The position numbers were made by a program, and so were the translations under genes. Below, one piece after another: positions 1-11,701 of a stretch of 64,000 nt of DNA; position 1 is the first letter of the stretch, and each line of letters starts with the position of its first letter. Below the pieces are notes generated by a model that saw only the letters and a list, made by a program, of their open reading frames with translations, was not told where the DNA came from and ran no database searches. This stretch comes from Lactarius indigo (taxonomy: Eukaryota; Basidiomycota; Agaricomycetes; Russulales; Russulaceae), in assembly GCA_025766275.1 (NCBI GenBank), contig JAFKAC010000012.1, positions 434,001-498,000 of the forward strand, read 5' to 3'.

Positions 1-32
1 CTTCGTTGAGGGTCCAATAGGATGCGTCTCAG

Positions 33-767
<735 letters not shown>

Positions 768-1617
768 GTCTCGCTGACTCAAAACTTGAATCCCTTCGTT
801 TCCCCAAGCATATCTAGAAGTAGACAAAGCAGACGTAGAACCATGCAGTGTTAATTAGGTGGATATATAGGAATTGGTGAAGCCCTGTGTTGTATTTAGA
901 TCGAAAAAACTTACGCAGTTCTCATCGGGGAGGTTGAGGGTACCGTCGGGAGGTCATCAATCCGGCATCAACGCACCGGCCTCAAGTCTCAAATTGGTAG
1001 AGTAACGGTTCCACATGTGGGGCTCGTGAGGTGGCACGTATCGACTCCGACTGCTAGAACTGGTCCATATGATCGGTGTTTTCCTTTCCGGACTGAATAG
1101 GCGACACAACGTCGTGTTTCTGCAGACGCTTACTTTCCCCAAGTACAGCACCGCTGGCCGCCATGAGGAGCCGGCAGTAAAGCTAGTAAAGCCCCGGCTA
1201 TGCTGATGGCCAAAACAAGGTATATGAGTTGCTTTAAAGGCATGTGTTCGTGGAGCCTGCGGTGACAATAGAATGATCAAACGCCTGACGGATGGCGCAT
1301 TGACGCATTGACTACTCCACTGATCGATCAAATCACAATAAGAGGAAATACATTACCAACCTGAGCAATGCCAAGAGGAAGATATGGGAGCTGAGCTCTT
1401 CCATGCTCCTGCCCAAGCTCCAGTGCAGTCGCTTCGAGCGCATTTCCTAAAGACCACGCACGATATCGATCATGTACTGTACAGAGAAAGCGATGCAATT
1501 TGGTTCTTGGCTAATAGTAGCCATTGGTCGCTTCCCCACGACTCGAAACATAGTCTATGGCAAGGTGCGATTCATACAATAACTTGAAAAGAGTACAACA
1601 CAAGTCAACATAGGCAT
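768..1617. other. Spacer without a recognisable gene; holds array-repeat segments
   Basis: No coding exon found. Two short blocks recur at matching places beside other PLAC8 genes. One around 1095-1140 (cacaacgtcgtgtttc...gcttac) is seen again near 6168, 9519 and 14108. The other around 1355-1412 (taccaacctgagcaatgcc...) is seen again near 6349 and 9791. The second ends on the minus strand in CAG|GTTGGTAA, which looks like a splice donor, so it may be a relic exon of a co-duplicated gene. Confidence 0.5.
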
Positions 1618-2166
1618 TCACTTGGATTGAGAAAACCCTTCGAAACTGTTCTCCTCCAGCTCAATTTCACGGCGCTCCTGTGTGAGCGAACAAGGATCGC
1701 AAAAGCAAGATGTAAGGCAATCTCCAACGGTGCCCCCACGAATGCCATAGCGTGCACGGACTTCCGCACGGTCGCCGATCTGAACGCCTTGGGTTGAGTA
1801 ACTCCACTTGCGACCGATCACCAACCAAACATACCTGCAAGATCCAAGCATAGCCGGGGATGACTAGGCAGCCATAAATGCAACAATCGCTATTATATCT
1901 TTCGCCCCCACCCGGGAGAGGAGTGCCGTGATTCTGGAGATGACGGAGGCGCTGTTTGTTTTTAGAATAGACCACACAGGGACACCAGGTGGCCGAGCAG
2001 CCTGCCGGAGAAAGCGGGGTCAGCCAGCATACAAGTGTTCGACCAAGCCAGTGGGCATACAAAGGCCACACGCAGAGGTACAGTCGAACAAGCCAAAGCT
2101 CCAGTCACGCTGGCCGTCCACTGCTACCTCACGATTCAAGGCGTTCCTATTTCCACCAGCAGCCAT
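1618..2166 (-). CDS. PLAC8-family cysteine-rich protein (array copy 1)
   Basis: PLAC8 domain proteins are small Cys-rich, usually membrane-associated proteins linked to metal or calcium handling and organ or cell size. The exact role here is unknown. Exons on the minus strand: 2166-2061, 2001-1835 and 1779-1618 (106+167+162 nt, 144 aa). The ATG at 2166 opens a conserved N-terminus (MAAGGNRNALNREVAVDG). Then come FGLFDCTSACGLC joined across intron 1 to a Cys-Cys-Ser-Ala-Thr-Trp-Cys-Pro-Cys core, a KNKQRLRHLQ segment, and an acidic tail SLTQERREIELEENSF. Intron 1 starts inside the Cys codon of GLC; intron 2 follows Trp-Ile-Leu-Gln. Frames are open throughout, so the gene appears intact. Nearest relatives are the five other copies in this window. 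Confidence 0.88.
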
Positions 2167-2361
2167 TGGGGTAGTTGCCTATGTTTTTGGACAGTGGAGT
2201 CGAAAGATGGTTAAGTACCCTATACCAAATGGAACTACGTTAACGCGTACTTGGGGTTGGGAACTGATAGCTTCCTTAGTATCGATTGGCATGTTAAGAG
2301 GGGATTGGGGGTAGAGGTGCCGTGAAGAACAAAGCTACTACTCTGACAAGCCGACATGGTA

Positions 2362-2373
2362 GCCTTTATATGA
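2362..2373 (-). promoter_or_regulatory. TATA-like box of PLAC8 copy 1
   Basis: On the minus strand this reads CTCATATAAAGGC, about 195 bp upstream of the ATG. The same ATAAAAGGC-type box lies at similar distances upstream of the other array members. Confidence 0.45.
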
Positions 2374-4620
2374 GCGGAATTTACGGAAAGGGGGCACACA
2401 ACTTGAAATGGCACCCCGTGAATGATGGACCGGTGCGGCAGAATCTTCATAAATTTCCGTGGGCGCCGGCAGATGCTTCGCATGGTAAAGTCCTCGAATG
2501 GCCAAATGTTCCAGTTACATGCGGTGAAACATGCCGCCGGTCACTGCATATGGCCGATGGCAGCAGATCTAGAAGAGGTAGAACCTGTGTCTGAACCGCC
2601 TAGCTACGGTGCTTGGCTTTTTTTTTTTTTCATTTTCTGCGAATTGGAGTGACATGTAGCACCGCATGATAAGAAAGTTATAGCTTACAGAAGTTCTGTA
2701 CATGTGTACTTCCGAGTCTTGAGAGCTTGCCCTCAAGCTGTGGTTGGCGGAGGCTGATTATTTTTCCACGCCACCAAACCTGAAGCGCTGATGGCCGGTC
2801 CGGAGCGAGGCCCTTTGGGTGAGCGGGTGAGGCGGTACGTGCTCATTCCTTTCTAGCGTCCCGCCACCGGTCTAAAGAACCGGATCCTTTTCTTTTTTTC
2901 CGCCCACCACACCTTTTTTATATGGGATCGTTGATAAGGATCGCTGTTGCCGCCGACGCTCATCTAGTCCCCATGATATCGCGACCTCGTTTCGGCAACA
3001 GAGACGCTCCTTTTCGATCGAGAAGCGCTTCGCGCTATCGCCCGTTCTATGCCCCTCTTCCCCTCACGAACATGCACTTTCCTAATTATCTACATCGCTC
3101 GTACATACCCCCGGGCTGAGTATCCGAAATAAACCCAGGCCGCTTTCTGTTGCGGCGTTCTTCTGTCTGACCCTCTGTGCGGCGCCCCGCCTCTCCCTCA
3201 CCTCCACTCCTCGATCAGCGCCGCAAAGAACTTTCCTTCGTAAAAGCAAAGCTGCAACTCACAAAGACTGGATGCTCCGGTGACTCATTTGTCCCACCAA
3301 ATTCGTTTCACTCTCCACTCTGAATCTTGGAAGTTCTCTTACGGCCACAGCTGTTTGTACAGTAAAACGGGGGCCAATCCTATTGGAACTTAAATTTGGA
3401 AGCCCCTGAAGAGTGCCACACGTCCTGTACTCGCCCATTTTCAACAAAAGAGGTTAGGAGATGCGAATGGCTGCTTGTTAGTACTTGACGTAGTTCTGGT
3501 ATTTGTCGAGCTCGGCTACTGGTCGATGTGCGAAATCTGGACCTCTGGACCTCGTAAGGACCCCGGGTTTATTATCACACTGCTTGTTTTTGTAATTGGA
3601 TTTTACTGAGGTGTTCAACGCTTGCGTTCCGTCAGAAGCCTTCAGGTAATCCTTCGTGCATACATTTGGCGCGGCTCAGGCCTTCAAGCTTCAAGCTTCA
3701 GGATTGGCGATGTCGACCGAATCGATATCGTAAAACGGCAATTTACTGTAACTTCGCGCCACACACTGCTTCCCCGCACGCCCCCCTCGAGGGATCAAGT
3801 CCTTCCGAAGCTTGCTGACAAGCTTCATGGCAGAGGGGACTTTCATTGCTTTTATGTTCGGAAAATGACCCGCGACACGTGGCAAATGTGTGCGTTTCAC
3901 AGACGGCGGGACAGACCAAGGGACAGACATGGGGTTTCGGATTAGAGCGCTGACAGCGCTGACACCCTGACATCTGGCACCAGCGGTCAACAGCATTGAA
4001 AGTTGCGCTGAAGAATATCAGGTTTCGGGCGACTGTGGCGCTTTGCACAAGAGTTCGATACGTGTTTCATTTTATGTCTGTGATGGACTTTCCTCTTCCA
4101 ACCAAGCTTCGCTCTCTAAGCCTCAAGCCAGAATGCGTCCGGTCCAAAAAAGATCAGACTCGGAGGATCCTTTTCTCTTGATAGTTCGGACGCAGCCATC
4201 GCCTCCGTTATCCCGTTTTCAATGGCACTGCGCACTGCTAAAGTGCTACCTGTGCGAATGCCTTATTAGATCGTTGTCACGACTACAATGACCACAACAC
4301 GGCGTAGTATTTTGTCCGGTTAGGATACCTGCACGGGACAAGTTCGGTCCGTTGTTCGTCTCGCTCCAAAGTCGAACCAAAACAATTGTGGCTCCAGAGC
4401 GAATTTGTGTCTGAGTCAAGGTCTGATTATCCCTCGATAGCTGTGAAACGACCGCATGCTTGGCCACATGTGACTGGGACACTCAACCTGCTTGACTATT
4501 TGAGGCATCTCGCGGTCCAAATTTAGAATTCTCGACTTCACAAATGTGATGATCAGTATTCTGAACTTCTTGGGCGTCAGGTCTTATTGGGCGCCAGGTC
4601 CCGTGTGCCCCCTTACAACC
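2374..4620. other. Long spacer, no recognisable gene; array-derived repeats
   Basis: No exon of a known family. The block at about 2485-2560 resembles 15520-15580 (aatggtcatgtgtcccagttatatg region). The block at about 4025-4130 (gctttgcacaagagt...gtgtttc...) resembles 10990-11090. These are traces of the duplicated PLAC8 unit. A homopolymer T tract at about 2618-2632 has no visible target duplication. Confidence 0.4.
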
Positions 4621-4633
4621 TGCATAAAAGGCC
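4621..4633 (+). promoter_or_regulatory. TATA-like box of PLAC8 copy 2
   Basis: TGCATAAAAGGCC about 300 bp upstream of the ATG at 4930, in the mirror orientation of the boxes of the minus-strand copies. A conserved element (aaatttagaattctcgacttc, 4518-4538) lies about 80-100 bp further upstream. Confidence 0.5.
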
Positions 4634-4929
4634 ATCAGCAAACGTACATGATACTTATTTTTACTTTGCTTATAGTACTTGATGAAATCAAAGTCAAAAT
4701 GAGTATAAGTAACTCGTACTGCTGATCTGCATCGCGACAGCTTTCCAGGGATACCCTCAGCACCTTGGTCTCTACAGCGCACCCACACTCACTCTGATTT
4801 CAAAATGACAACCGACAATAAGGAATATACTCGTTCACAGCCCCAGGTACGTGCACTCCTAGTCGCGTCTAGTGGAGGGGTGCCTGACCATTTTCGGCTT
4901 CCATGTAAAATATATAGGCAACTGCTCCA

Positions 4930-5478
4930 ATGGCAACAGTTGGAAACAGAAACGCCTTGAATCGAGAGATAGGGGCAGACGGCCGACGTGACTGGAGCTT
5001 TGGTTTGTTCGACTGCACCTCCGAGTGTGGCCTTTGTATGTCGACTCCCTTGGATAAATTCTCTTGTATGCTGGCTGACCAGTTCTCTCTGGTAGGCTGC
5101 TGGGCCGTCGTATGTCCCTGCGTAGTCTACGCCAAAAACAAACAGCGCCTCCAACATCTGCAGAATCAAGGTACTCCTCTCCCCGGTGGGGGTAAAGGGG
5201 TTAGTAGCGACTGCTTCATGTATGGCTGCCTAGTCATGTCTGGCTTCGATTGGGTCTTGCAGGTATGTTGAGTTGGCGGTTGGCCGCAAATGGGGTCAGC
5301 TAACCGAGGCGTTCAGATTGGTGGCCGCTCGGACATCCGCGCACGCTACAATATTCGTGGGGGTGCTGTTGGAGATTGCCTTACGTCTTGTTGTTGCGAT
5401 CCTTGTTCTCTCACACAGGAGCGCCGTGAGATCGAGCTTGAGGAGAACAGTTTCGAAGGGTTTTCTCAATCCAAGTGA
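4930..5478 (+). CDS. PLAC8-family cysteine-rich protein (array copy 2, inverted)
   Basis: The only plus-strand member of the array. Exons 4930-5035, 5096-5262 and 5317-5478 (106+167+162 nt, 144 aa), exactly the same lengths and phases as copy 1. The N-terminus is MATVGNRNALNREIGADG. Residues around the first junction read ECGLC|CWAVVCPCVVYAKNKQ, the core PLAC8 Cys motif. Exon 3 reads IGGRSDIRARYNIRG, then GDCLTSCCCDPC and the acidic tail ending FSQSK. Because intron 1 is a multiple of three (60 nt) with no stop, exons 1 and 2 look like one ORF unless the intron is removed. Both introns are GT-AG (gtatgtcg...ggtag and gtatgttg...ttcag). Confidence 0.9.
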
Positions 5479-6638
5479 TATTAACCATCGCAAACTTTAT
5501 ACCCTTTTATTGTATGACTTTTTTGAACCGTACATCGTCGTAGGCGAGATTGACTCATGTTTTGAGTCATGAGGAGGTTATCTTTGTCTGCCAGTAGCCA
5601 AGAACCTAGCATGAAGGAGGCGGCTCCACTTTGTCGATATGTGATCCTGTCTCATTCTATGGGATCAAGGAAGTACGCTCGAGATCAAGGAAGTACGCTC
5701 GCAACGGCTGCGCTAGACTCGGAGCCCGAGCATATGCTGGAACCTAGAAGAGTCCATTTCTCATCAGATTTTAGGACCCATCTATATTCCAGGTCGTAGC
5801 AAGGGTCGTAGGATCCATATCGGTTGCAGCGAGAACCCACTACTGGACAAAGGACTATCGCTATGGCTCCCAATAGTTAACCTCATCTAACGTATCGAAG
5901 TAAATTAGTAAGCGAACACTGCGGGACCTACCAGACACCGAAGGGTTTGTATGGTTCGTTTCGTCTCTTTGATGCTTTGATGGTGAGCGCGAGTGAACGA
6001 CCGCCGGCAGCACGTGTCTCTCCTGTCATCCGGAGTCATCCGCCGAACCGAAACGCGCCTGGTCCATAGGACCGGACCCGGTCGTCATCTGCTCGGCTAA
6101 AGTTCCCCCTGCCTGCACGCATTCTTTGACGCATGCATTGATAGATCGTCGTCACGACGCAAGAATACACAACACAACGTCGTGTTTCCATAGGCTCTTA
6201 CATTTGCTTGCCCCAATTACAGCACCGTTGACTACCACGGAGTGCCGAGTCCGAGCCTCGGTACGAGTTTGTTTTCAGGCCATGTATTCGTGGATGAGAT
6301 CTTAGTCAAACGCCCGTAATGAGACCTCGACTGGAGCCGAAATACCTTACCAACCTGTGGGATGCCAAGGAAAAGATATCAGAACCGGACTCTTCCAGAC
6401 TTCAGCCTAGCCTGGTTCTATGATAGTACAGCCGCTTTGAGCACATTTCCACGGATCACGTACCAACAAAGCGATACAGTCCCTTCACGCTGGATTCTCG
6501 TCAACTAATAGCCATCGACGGCCTCACCACGATTACGATTCGAAACATGACAATCTCGCCTACAGCGATGTACGACTCACGACTCAAAAAAATCTCACAA
6601 GGTATGGCCCGGGGTACTACATTAGTCAACGCAGGCAT
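5479..6638. other. Spacer between tail-to-tail PLAC8 copies 2 and 3
   Basis: No gene seen. Contains a 20-bp perfect tandem direct repeat (gatcaaggaagtacgctcg-a/c, 5663-5701). It also contains the recurring spacer blocks at about 6168-6215 and 6349-6400 that match those near 1100 and 1355. Confidence 0.4.
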
Positions 6639-7187
6639 TCATTTGGATTGAGAAAATCCTGCGAAAGTGTTCTCTTCAAGCTTGATTTCACGGCCCTCTT
6701 GCGTGAGCGAGCAAGATGGGCAACACCAAGACGTAAAACAGTCGCCCGCGGTATTCCCACGAATGCTGTACCGTGCGCGGACGTCCGAGCGCCCACCCGT
6801 CTGGATATTTCGGTTAAGTGACACCATTTGCGGTCAACCGTCAATTCAACATACCTGTACAATCCAAGCAAAGCCAGGGACGGTCAGGCAGCAATAAAGG
6901 CAACAATCGGTATCAACTCCATCACCCCCACCCGGGAGAGGAGTGTCTCGTCTCTGCAGGTGGTGGAGGCGCTGTTTGTTTTTGGCATATACCACGCAGG
7001 GACACCAGGCAGCGAAGCAGCCTGCCAAGGAAAGCGGGTCAGTCAGTATACAAGAGCGTTTAACCAGGGTAATCGACATACAAAGACCACACTCAGAGGT
7101 GCAGTCGAACAAGTCAAAGCTCCAGTCACGTCGACCGTCCACTCCTACCTCACGGTTCAAGGCGTTCTTGTTTCCTCCCGCTGCCAT
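6639..7187 (-). CDS. PLAC8-family cysteine-rich protein (array copy 3)
   Basis: Exons 7187-7082, 7021-6855 and 6800-6639, giving 144 aa. The start MAAGGNKNALNREVGVDG is chosen because it matches the other copies and sits about 200 bp below a TATA-like box. The core reads ECGLC|CFAAWCPCVVYAKNKQ. Exon 3 begins TGGRSDVRARYSIRGNTAGD, so its first residue is Thr where the other copies have Ile, and continues FTSWCCPSC. The loop after the proline-glycine run is DGVDTDCCLYCC, with one Cys more than copy 1. Intact; no stop or frameshift seen. Confidence 0.9.
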
Positions 7188-7380
7188 TGGTGCAGCCGCC
7201 TATGTATTTTTACACGGAAGCCGAAAGTGGTCAGGCAACATGCACTAGACGGGACTAGGATGGTGCATACTCGTGGTTGGGAGCTGATATAGGTTGACAT
7301 TCTGAGAGGGACGTGAGTGTGGGTAGGCTGTAAAAAACAAGAGCTATCCCTGGCAAGCTGTCATGATGGCCCCTTGGGTG

Positions 7381-7391
7381 GCCTTTTATGT
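7381..7391 (-). promoter_or_regulatory. TATA-like box of PLAC8 copy 3
   Basis: Minus-strand ACATAAAAGGC about 195 bp above the ATG. The element gaagtcgagaatttgaactttgg (7456-7478) lies about 75 bp further upstream, matching elements near 4518, 15447 and 20449. Confidence 0.5.
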
Positions 7392-8643
7392 GAGTTGCAA
7401 TGGGCAAGAGCTGGCGCACAAGGTGACCAGAACCAATCCATCACGTTTGTCACTTCACTCGAAGTCGAGAATTTGAACTTTGGCTGTGAGTGTGTGAGCT
7501 TCGGCCAGTGCCGAACCAATCCGGGGGGTTCAAATTGGTCAAGTGTCCCACATACAGTACTACATCACGCACTGGCATCATGATGTGATGACCGGCTCGT
7601 GGCTAAGGTATGCCGCAGCGATGCGGCTGTACAACGGCGGAATGGACTGGGCTCTCACAGTAGAACGGCAATACAGCACCATTATCAACTTCGCGCCACA
7701 TCGAGACAATGTTTCAAGTGACCAAGTCCCTGGGACTAGGCCCTCCCAAGGCTCGTTGCACCAGCAGGGGTGGTCAGAAAGTATTCTCCTGTAGTAGTAC
7801 TACTGTAGTACTACTACAGCCTGAGGTCAAGGTCATCGCCTAGGCTAGTGAGCCCATGCAAGTGGCCGTACGACGAAACATCGATTGCGTTCAATCAGAC
7901 TCGCATGTGCGTTGGATGCAATTTAATAAAGCTTATCTGCATTACTAGTATCTGCCGTACATGCATATCTGCCACCTCTCACATGGACATGCTCCGTCCG
8001 CACTATTGAAACCCACCCATGACGATCATTTAACGCGTTCTACCCCAGTAACCAAGCTAAGGCTTACTACCTCTGTTCTAAACCAAGTTTCAAAAGTTGA
8101 CCAGTGGTATTACGTGGGGAGTTTCAAAACTTAAGCGTAAATATTTTTCACTTTACTTTTTTATTCACAAACTGGCCTGCGGCGAATCTGTGCGCTTCGC
8201 AAATAGCGACTCGATAGACACGAGGTTCTAAGAGTGCAGATATCTGGCATCGGCGGTCAGCACAATCGCGGCGATGGAAGTCGCCCTGAAGCTCTTTGTT
8301 ATGGTCCGGCAACGTGCCTCCATTCGTATGACAGAGTAAGGTATGGTTGCATTCTGATGGTCCAAAGCTACGCTAAGTGTGTGGTAGGAAAAATTGGATT
8401 TGAGGTATCAGCTGACAGCCCAAGTGCGGTCTGGAACATGACAAGACAACGCCGGACCTCTAGTAAGCCCCAATATGGTGTTGCCCGGGGAAGGCGCTGG
8501 GCCAGTACGAGATTAGCGAACGGTCCCAGATGAAGATAGAGGATACATCATGGGTATGCCAAATGCTGATGAATGGCATCATCTGATGCTGTTTCCCTTC
8601 CAGTAAGCAGTTAGTTCATTGAACCTGGGGTGTATAGGCTCTA
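7392..8643. other. Spacer upstream of PLAC8 copy 3
   Basis: No gene recognised. Contains the 31-bp palindrome at 7789-7819. Segments at 7950-8030 (catgcatatctgcc...cacatggacatgctcc) recur in diverged form at about 21580-21660, upstream of copy 6. Segment 8430-8530 recurs at about 11385-11480. Confidence 0.4.
7789..7819. repeat. 31-bp palindrome (possible hairpin)
   Basis: ctgtagtagtac-tactgta-gtactactacag type sequence that equals its own reverse complement except for the central base. Built from tag/tac triplets. Origin unknown. Confidence 0.6.
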
Positions 8644-8949
8644 CTAGTCGTTGTCGTCAATGGCCAATGTGTACCATACCCTCTCGAAGTCGGTGGTCGT
8701 CGAGATCACACAGGAAAGTGGATACAATCTGCGCCTGGTGGCCGGGGCGCTCAAAGTAGTTCGGGAAGCAGCCGCTGGAGAAACTCGCTGCCAGAGCGAC
8801 CTCCGGTAAGTTCGTCGTTGTGCCGACGCTAGTGACCCAGGGACCTGCTGCCAAACCGTGGCGGTGTGAGTCACCTTTACCCGTGCTCGTGTGCTGTTCG
8901 TAAGCCGAGAAAAATTGCCACACCTACAGGAGGCAGGAAAGAAGGGCAC
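8644..8949 (-). pseudogene. Sedolisin (S53 peptidase) internal fragment
   Basis: The minus strand encodes a piece of the catalytic domain of a fungal sedolisin (tripeptidyl-peptidase-like, serine-carboxyl peptidase). It starts with FFPASC, followed by a probable intron (gtgtggcaattt...cagcag). Then comes GPWVTSVGTTTNLPEVALAASF and a GCFPNYFERPGHQ segment, corresponding to the conserved PWVTSVGGTTGYPEVAASFSGGGFSNYF block. There is no upstream prodomain or downstream Ser region, so it is an isolated fragment. It carries a conserved-Gly change and ends in unrelated sequence. Its downstream flank (8430-8640) matches the flank of the larger copy at 11.4-11.7 kb, so both derive from one duplicated segment. 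Confidence 0.7.
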
Positions 8950-10022
8950 GAACTGGAGATTTCTAGAGCCTTCGACGAAGTCCCCCCCACTATGTCCAAT
9001 ACTACGTAGTCATGGGGCTACCGAAGCCTATGAACATAAGAGCCCTTGCTGAGCAGGAGATTACAAAAAGGACACACATTGATATCCCGATGTCCCGAGA
9101 CACAGTGTAGACAGCCAGGAAAACAAGTAGTTGCACACTCAGGCCGCAGTCTAAGCCTGAGGGTGAGAAGTCCTGGCCGGGTTGCCAGCGGACCGTGACG
9201 CGTGACTCGAAACGGGAAGGCGGCACGTGCCTCTCTTCTCGCACGCCACCAGGCCCGGGCCATTAGACCGGTGACCAATGACCGATCGTCGTATTTGAAG
9301 GGCCATTATGCATCGATTCTCATCCACCGACTGGTCCATTGACATGGGATCAGAAGAATATATTCTCTCGGTATTTCTCTGACATAGCCATTGTTCCCGT
9401 TATCACCTTTTGAAGGTCCTTTTCTAATAGCACTGCCGAAGTTCTCCCTACATCTAGCATGCCGTGCCCCTTAGTAGGTCAATATCACAAATGCAGTGTT
9501 TACCTTCCTTCCTCACTGAGTTCACAGCACGACATCGCATTTCCGTAGTAGACGCTTATATCCACTTTCCTCAATATAGCACACTTGACTACCATGAAGG
9601 GCTGGGGGCGAGACTTGAAGCTTGAAGCCCGGCTACCGTGACATGTTAACGATCAATATTAGTTTTTTTCAAGCTATGTCTCTGCGGATGAAGTCTACAC
9701 ATCGGGCAAACCCCTTTACGAATGATATAGTGGCCACCCCACCTTAGTTCCGCCAATCAATCGATTACCATAAGAGCCGAGCCGAATACTTTACCAACCT
9801 AAGAAATGCCAAGACAGATATGAGAACAGGACACTTCCAGGCTTCAGTAGAAACTCCAACGCAGCAAGTTCGAGTACATATCCACAGATCACGTACTACT
9901 GAGAAAGTAATGCAGTCCCTGCTCCTCACAATTCGAAACATATCAATCTCGCCTAGGGTAATGTTCAGTTAATCATACAAGAAAATGATACTGAGCAAGT
10001 CAAAGATCGTTATTATAGGCAT
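8950..10022. other. Spacer downstream of PLAC8 copy 4
   Basis: No gene seen. Holds recurring spacer blocks at about 9519-9575 and 9791-9846, equivalent to those at 1095/1355 and 6168/6349. Confidence 0.4.
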
Positions 10023-10568
10023 TCACTTCGGTGGTGAAACTTCGAAGCTGTTCTCTTCCAATTCGATTTCCCGGCGCTCTTGGGTCAGCGAACAAGAATG
10101 GCAACACCAAGACGTAAGGCAGTCGTCCATGGAGCTCCCACGAATGCTGTAGCGTGCGCGGATGTCCGCACGGGTACCAATCTGGGTGCTTCGGTTAAGT
10201 GACTCCACTTGCGGCTACTTGCCAACTCAACATACCTGCAGGACCCAAGCATAGCCGGGGATGGCCAAGCAGCCATAAATGCAACAATCGTCATTGTATC
10301 TTTGGCCCCCACCCGGGAGAGGAATGCCTCGATTCTGCAGATGTAGGAGGCGTCGTTTATTTTTGGAATAGACCACGCAGGGACACCAGATGGCCCAGCA
10401 GCCTGCCAGAGAAAGCGGGTCAGTCAGCATATAAGAGAGTTTAACCAAGCCAATCGACATACAAACGGCACATTCAGCAGTGCAGTCGAACAGGCCATGG
10501 CTCCAGTCACGTCGGCCATCCGATCCTACCTCACGATTCAATGCGTTCCTGTTTCCACCCGCTACCAT
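10023..10568 (-). CDS. PLAC8-family cysteine-rich protein (array copy 4)
   Basis: Exons 10568-10463, 10402-10236 and 10181-10023 (106+167+159 nt, 143 aa). The N-terminus is MVAGGNRNALNREVGSDG; the core joins AECAVC to CWAIWCPCVVYSKNK. This copy has the most distinct C-terminus: the usual FEGFSQSK end is replaced by FEVSPPK, which shortens the protein by one residue. Exon 3 keeps MDDCLTSWCCHSC. Its upstream region has the ATAAAAGG box but a poorer match to the GTCGAGAATTT element. Open frames suggest it is functional. Confidence 0.88.
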
Positions 10569-10750
10569 TGGTACAGTCGCCTACATATTTTATATACGTG
10601 AGCAGAAAATGGTTGGGTACCCTTGAACTAGGAGAGCGCGTACTTGGGGCTGGGAGCTAATATGTCCCTCAGTAACGGCTTTCATTTCGAGAGAGGTGTG
10701 AGTGGGGGCGTCGTAGAGAACGAGGCTACTACACCTGGCAAGCCAAGGTG

Positions 10751-10761
10751 ACCTTTTATGC
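10751..10761 (-). promoter_or_regulatory. TATA-like box of PLAC8 copy 4
   Basis: Minus-strand GCATAAAAGGT about 185 bp upstream of the ATG at 10568, in the same context as the other copies. Confidence 0.45.
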
Positions 10762-11701
10762 AAGTGGAAAGGCACATAAGGACCGGCGCCTAAGACCACC
10801 TTATCATCGCATCTGTTCCTGGCACCGACTTACCGTAACTTTAATAACCGTAATTTCTAGTTAATTCGACATTTCCACGCTCAATGGACCCGATGTCAGA
10901 CCTTTGGACCCGGCGTCTGACTCCATCTGACCCTATTGATTACGGTCAATGGTCGGACCCCCATGCGCCGTTACTGTTCAGGCTACTGTCTGGCCGGTGT
11001 ATCGCTTTGCACAAGAGTGTTGTACGTGTTTCGTCTCATTGATGAGCTCCCTCTCCCGACAAAACGTCGCTCTTCAAGCTTTGATGTGGCGACAGGGGAA
11101 TGTTGGCTACGAATAACTATGCGACGGAAACAGTAACATATAACGACTGTCGTTTGTACCCGCGATTCGCAAGGGGATGTGGATGGAAGCACCGCGATAT
11201 ATCTGTGCAAACACCATCTGTCGACCTTTTTAAGAATCTGTGAGTACAAACGCGGCCACTCCACAGGTAATAATATGAATAAGGAGGTCGCAGTTCGTAC
11301 GGCGCATTAATATGGTCTTTGGTGGCCTAAGGCCACCCCTGTGTGTGGTAATGGAAAGGCTGCATTTACTTATAGGGCCGATAGTGGTCCAGGACAAGAC
11401 GACGCGGGACCATTAAGCGCCCACATAAGGTCGGCCTGGAGAGATGCCGGGCAGGTACGAGATTAGCGAACGGTCCAAGTGGAGGGACGACTTAGAAGCA
11501 CTCCAGGTGCTTTTGAAGATAGGGATACATCGAGGGCATGCACAAGTGCCGATGAATGACATATATCTGGTACTATCGCCTTGCCAATGAGCAGCTAGTT
11601 TGTCGGGGCCGGGGCATATGTGCTCGACTGACCGCCATCATAGTCTGGAAGTGTGGGCTGTAGTCTGAAGTCGAGAGTCCCTAGGCCTGTGTCCTACAGA
11701 G
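10762..11701. other. Spacer between PLAC8 copy 4 and the sedolisin pseudogene
   Basis: No gene seen. 10990-11090 matches 4025-4130. 11385-11610 matches 8430-8600, including the run ggtacgagattagcgaacgg, and is the 3' flank shared by the two sedolisin copies. Confidence 0.4.

Noticed and set aside
2618..2632. T tract as a LINE tail
   Set aside because: No target duplication or coding remnant found.
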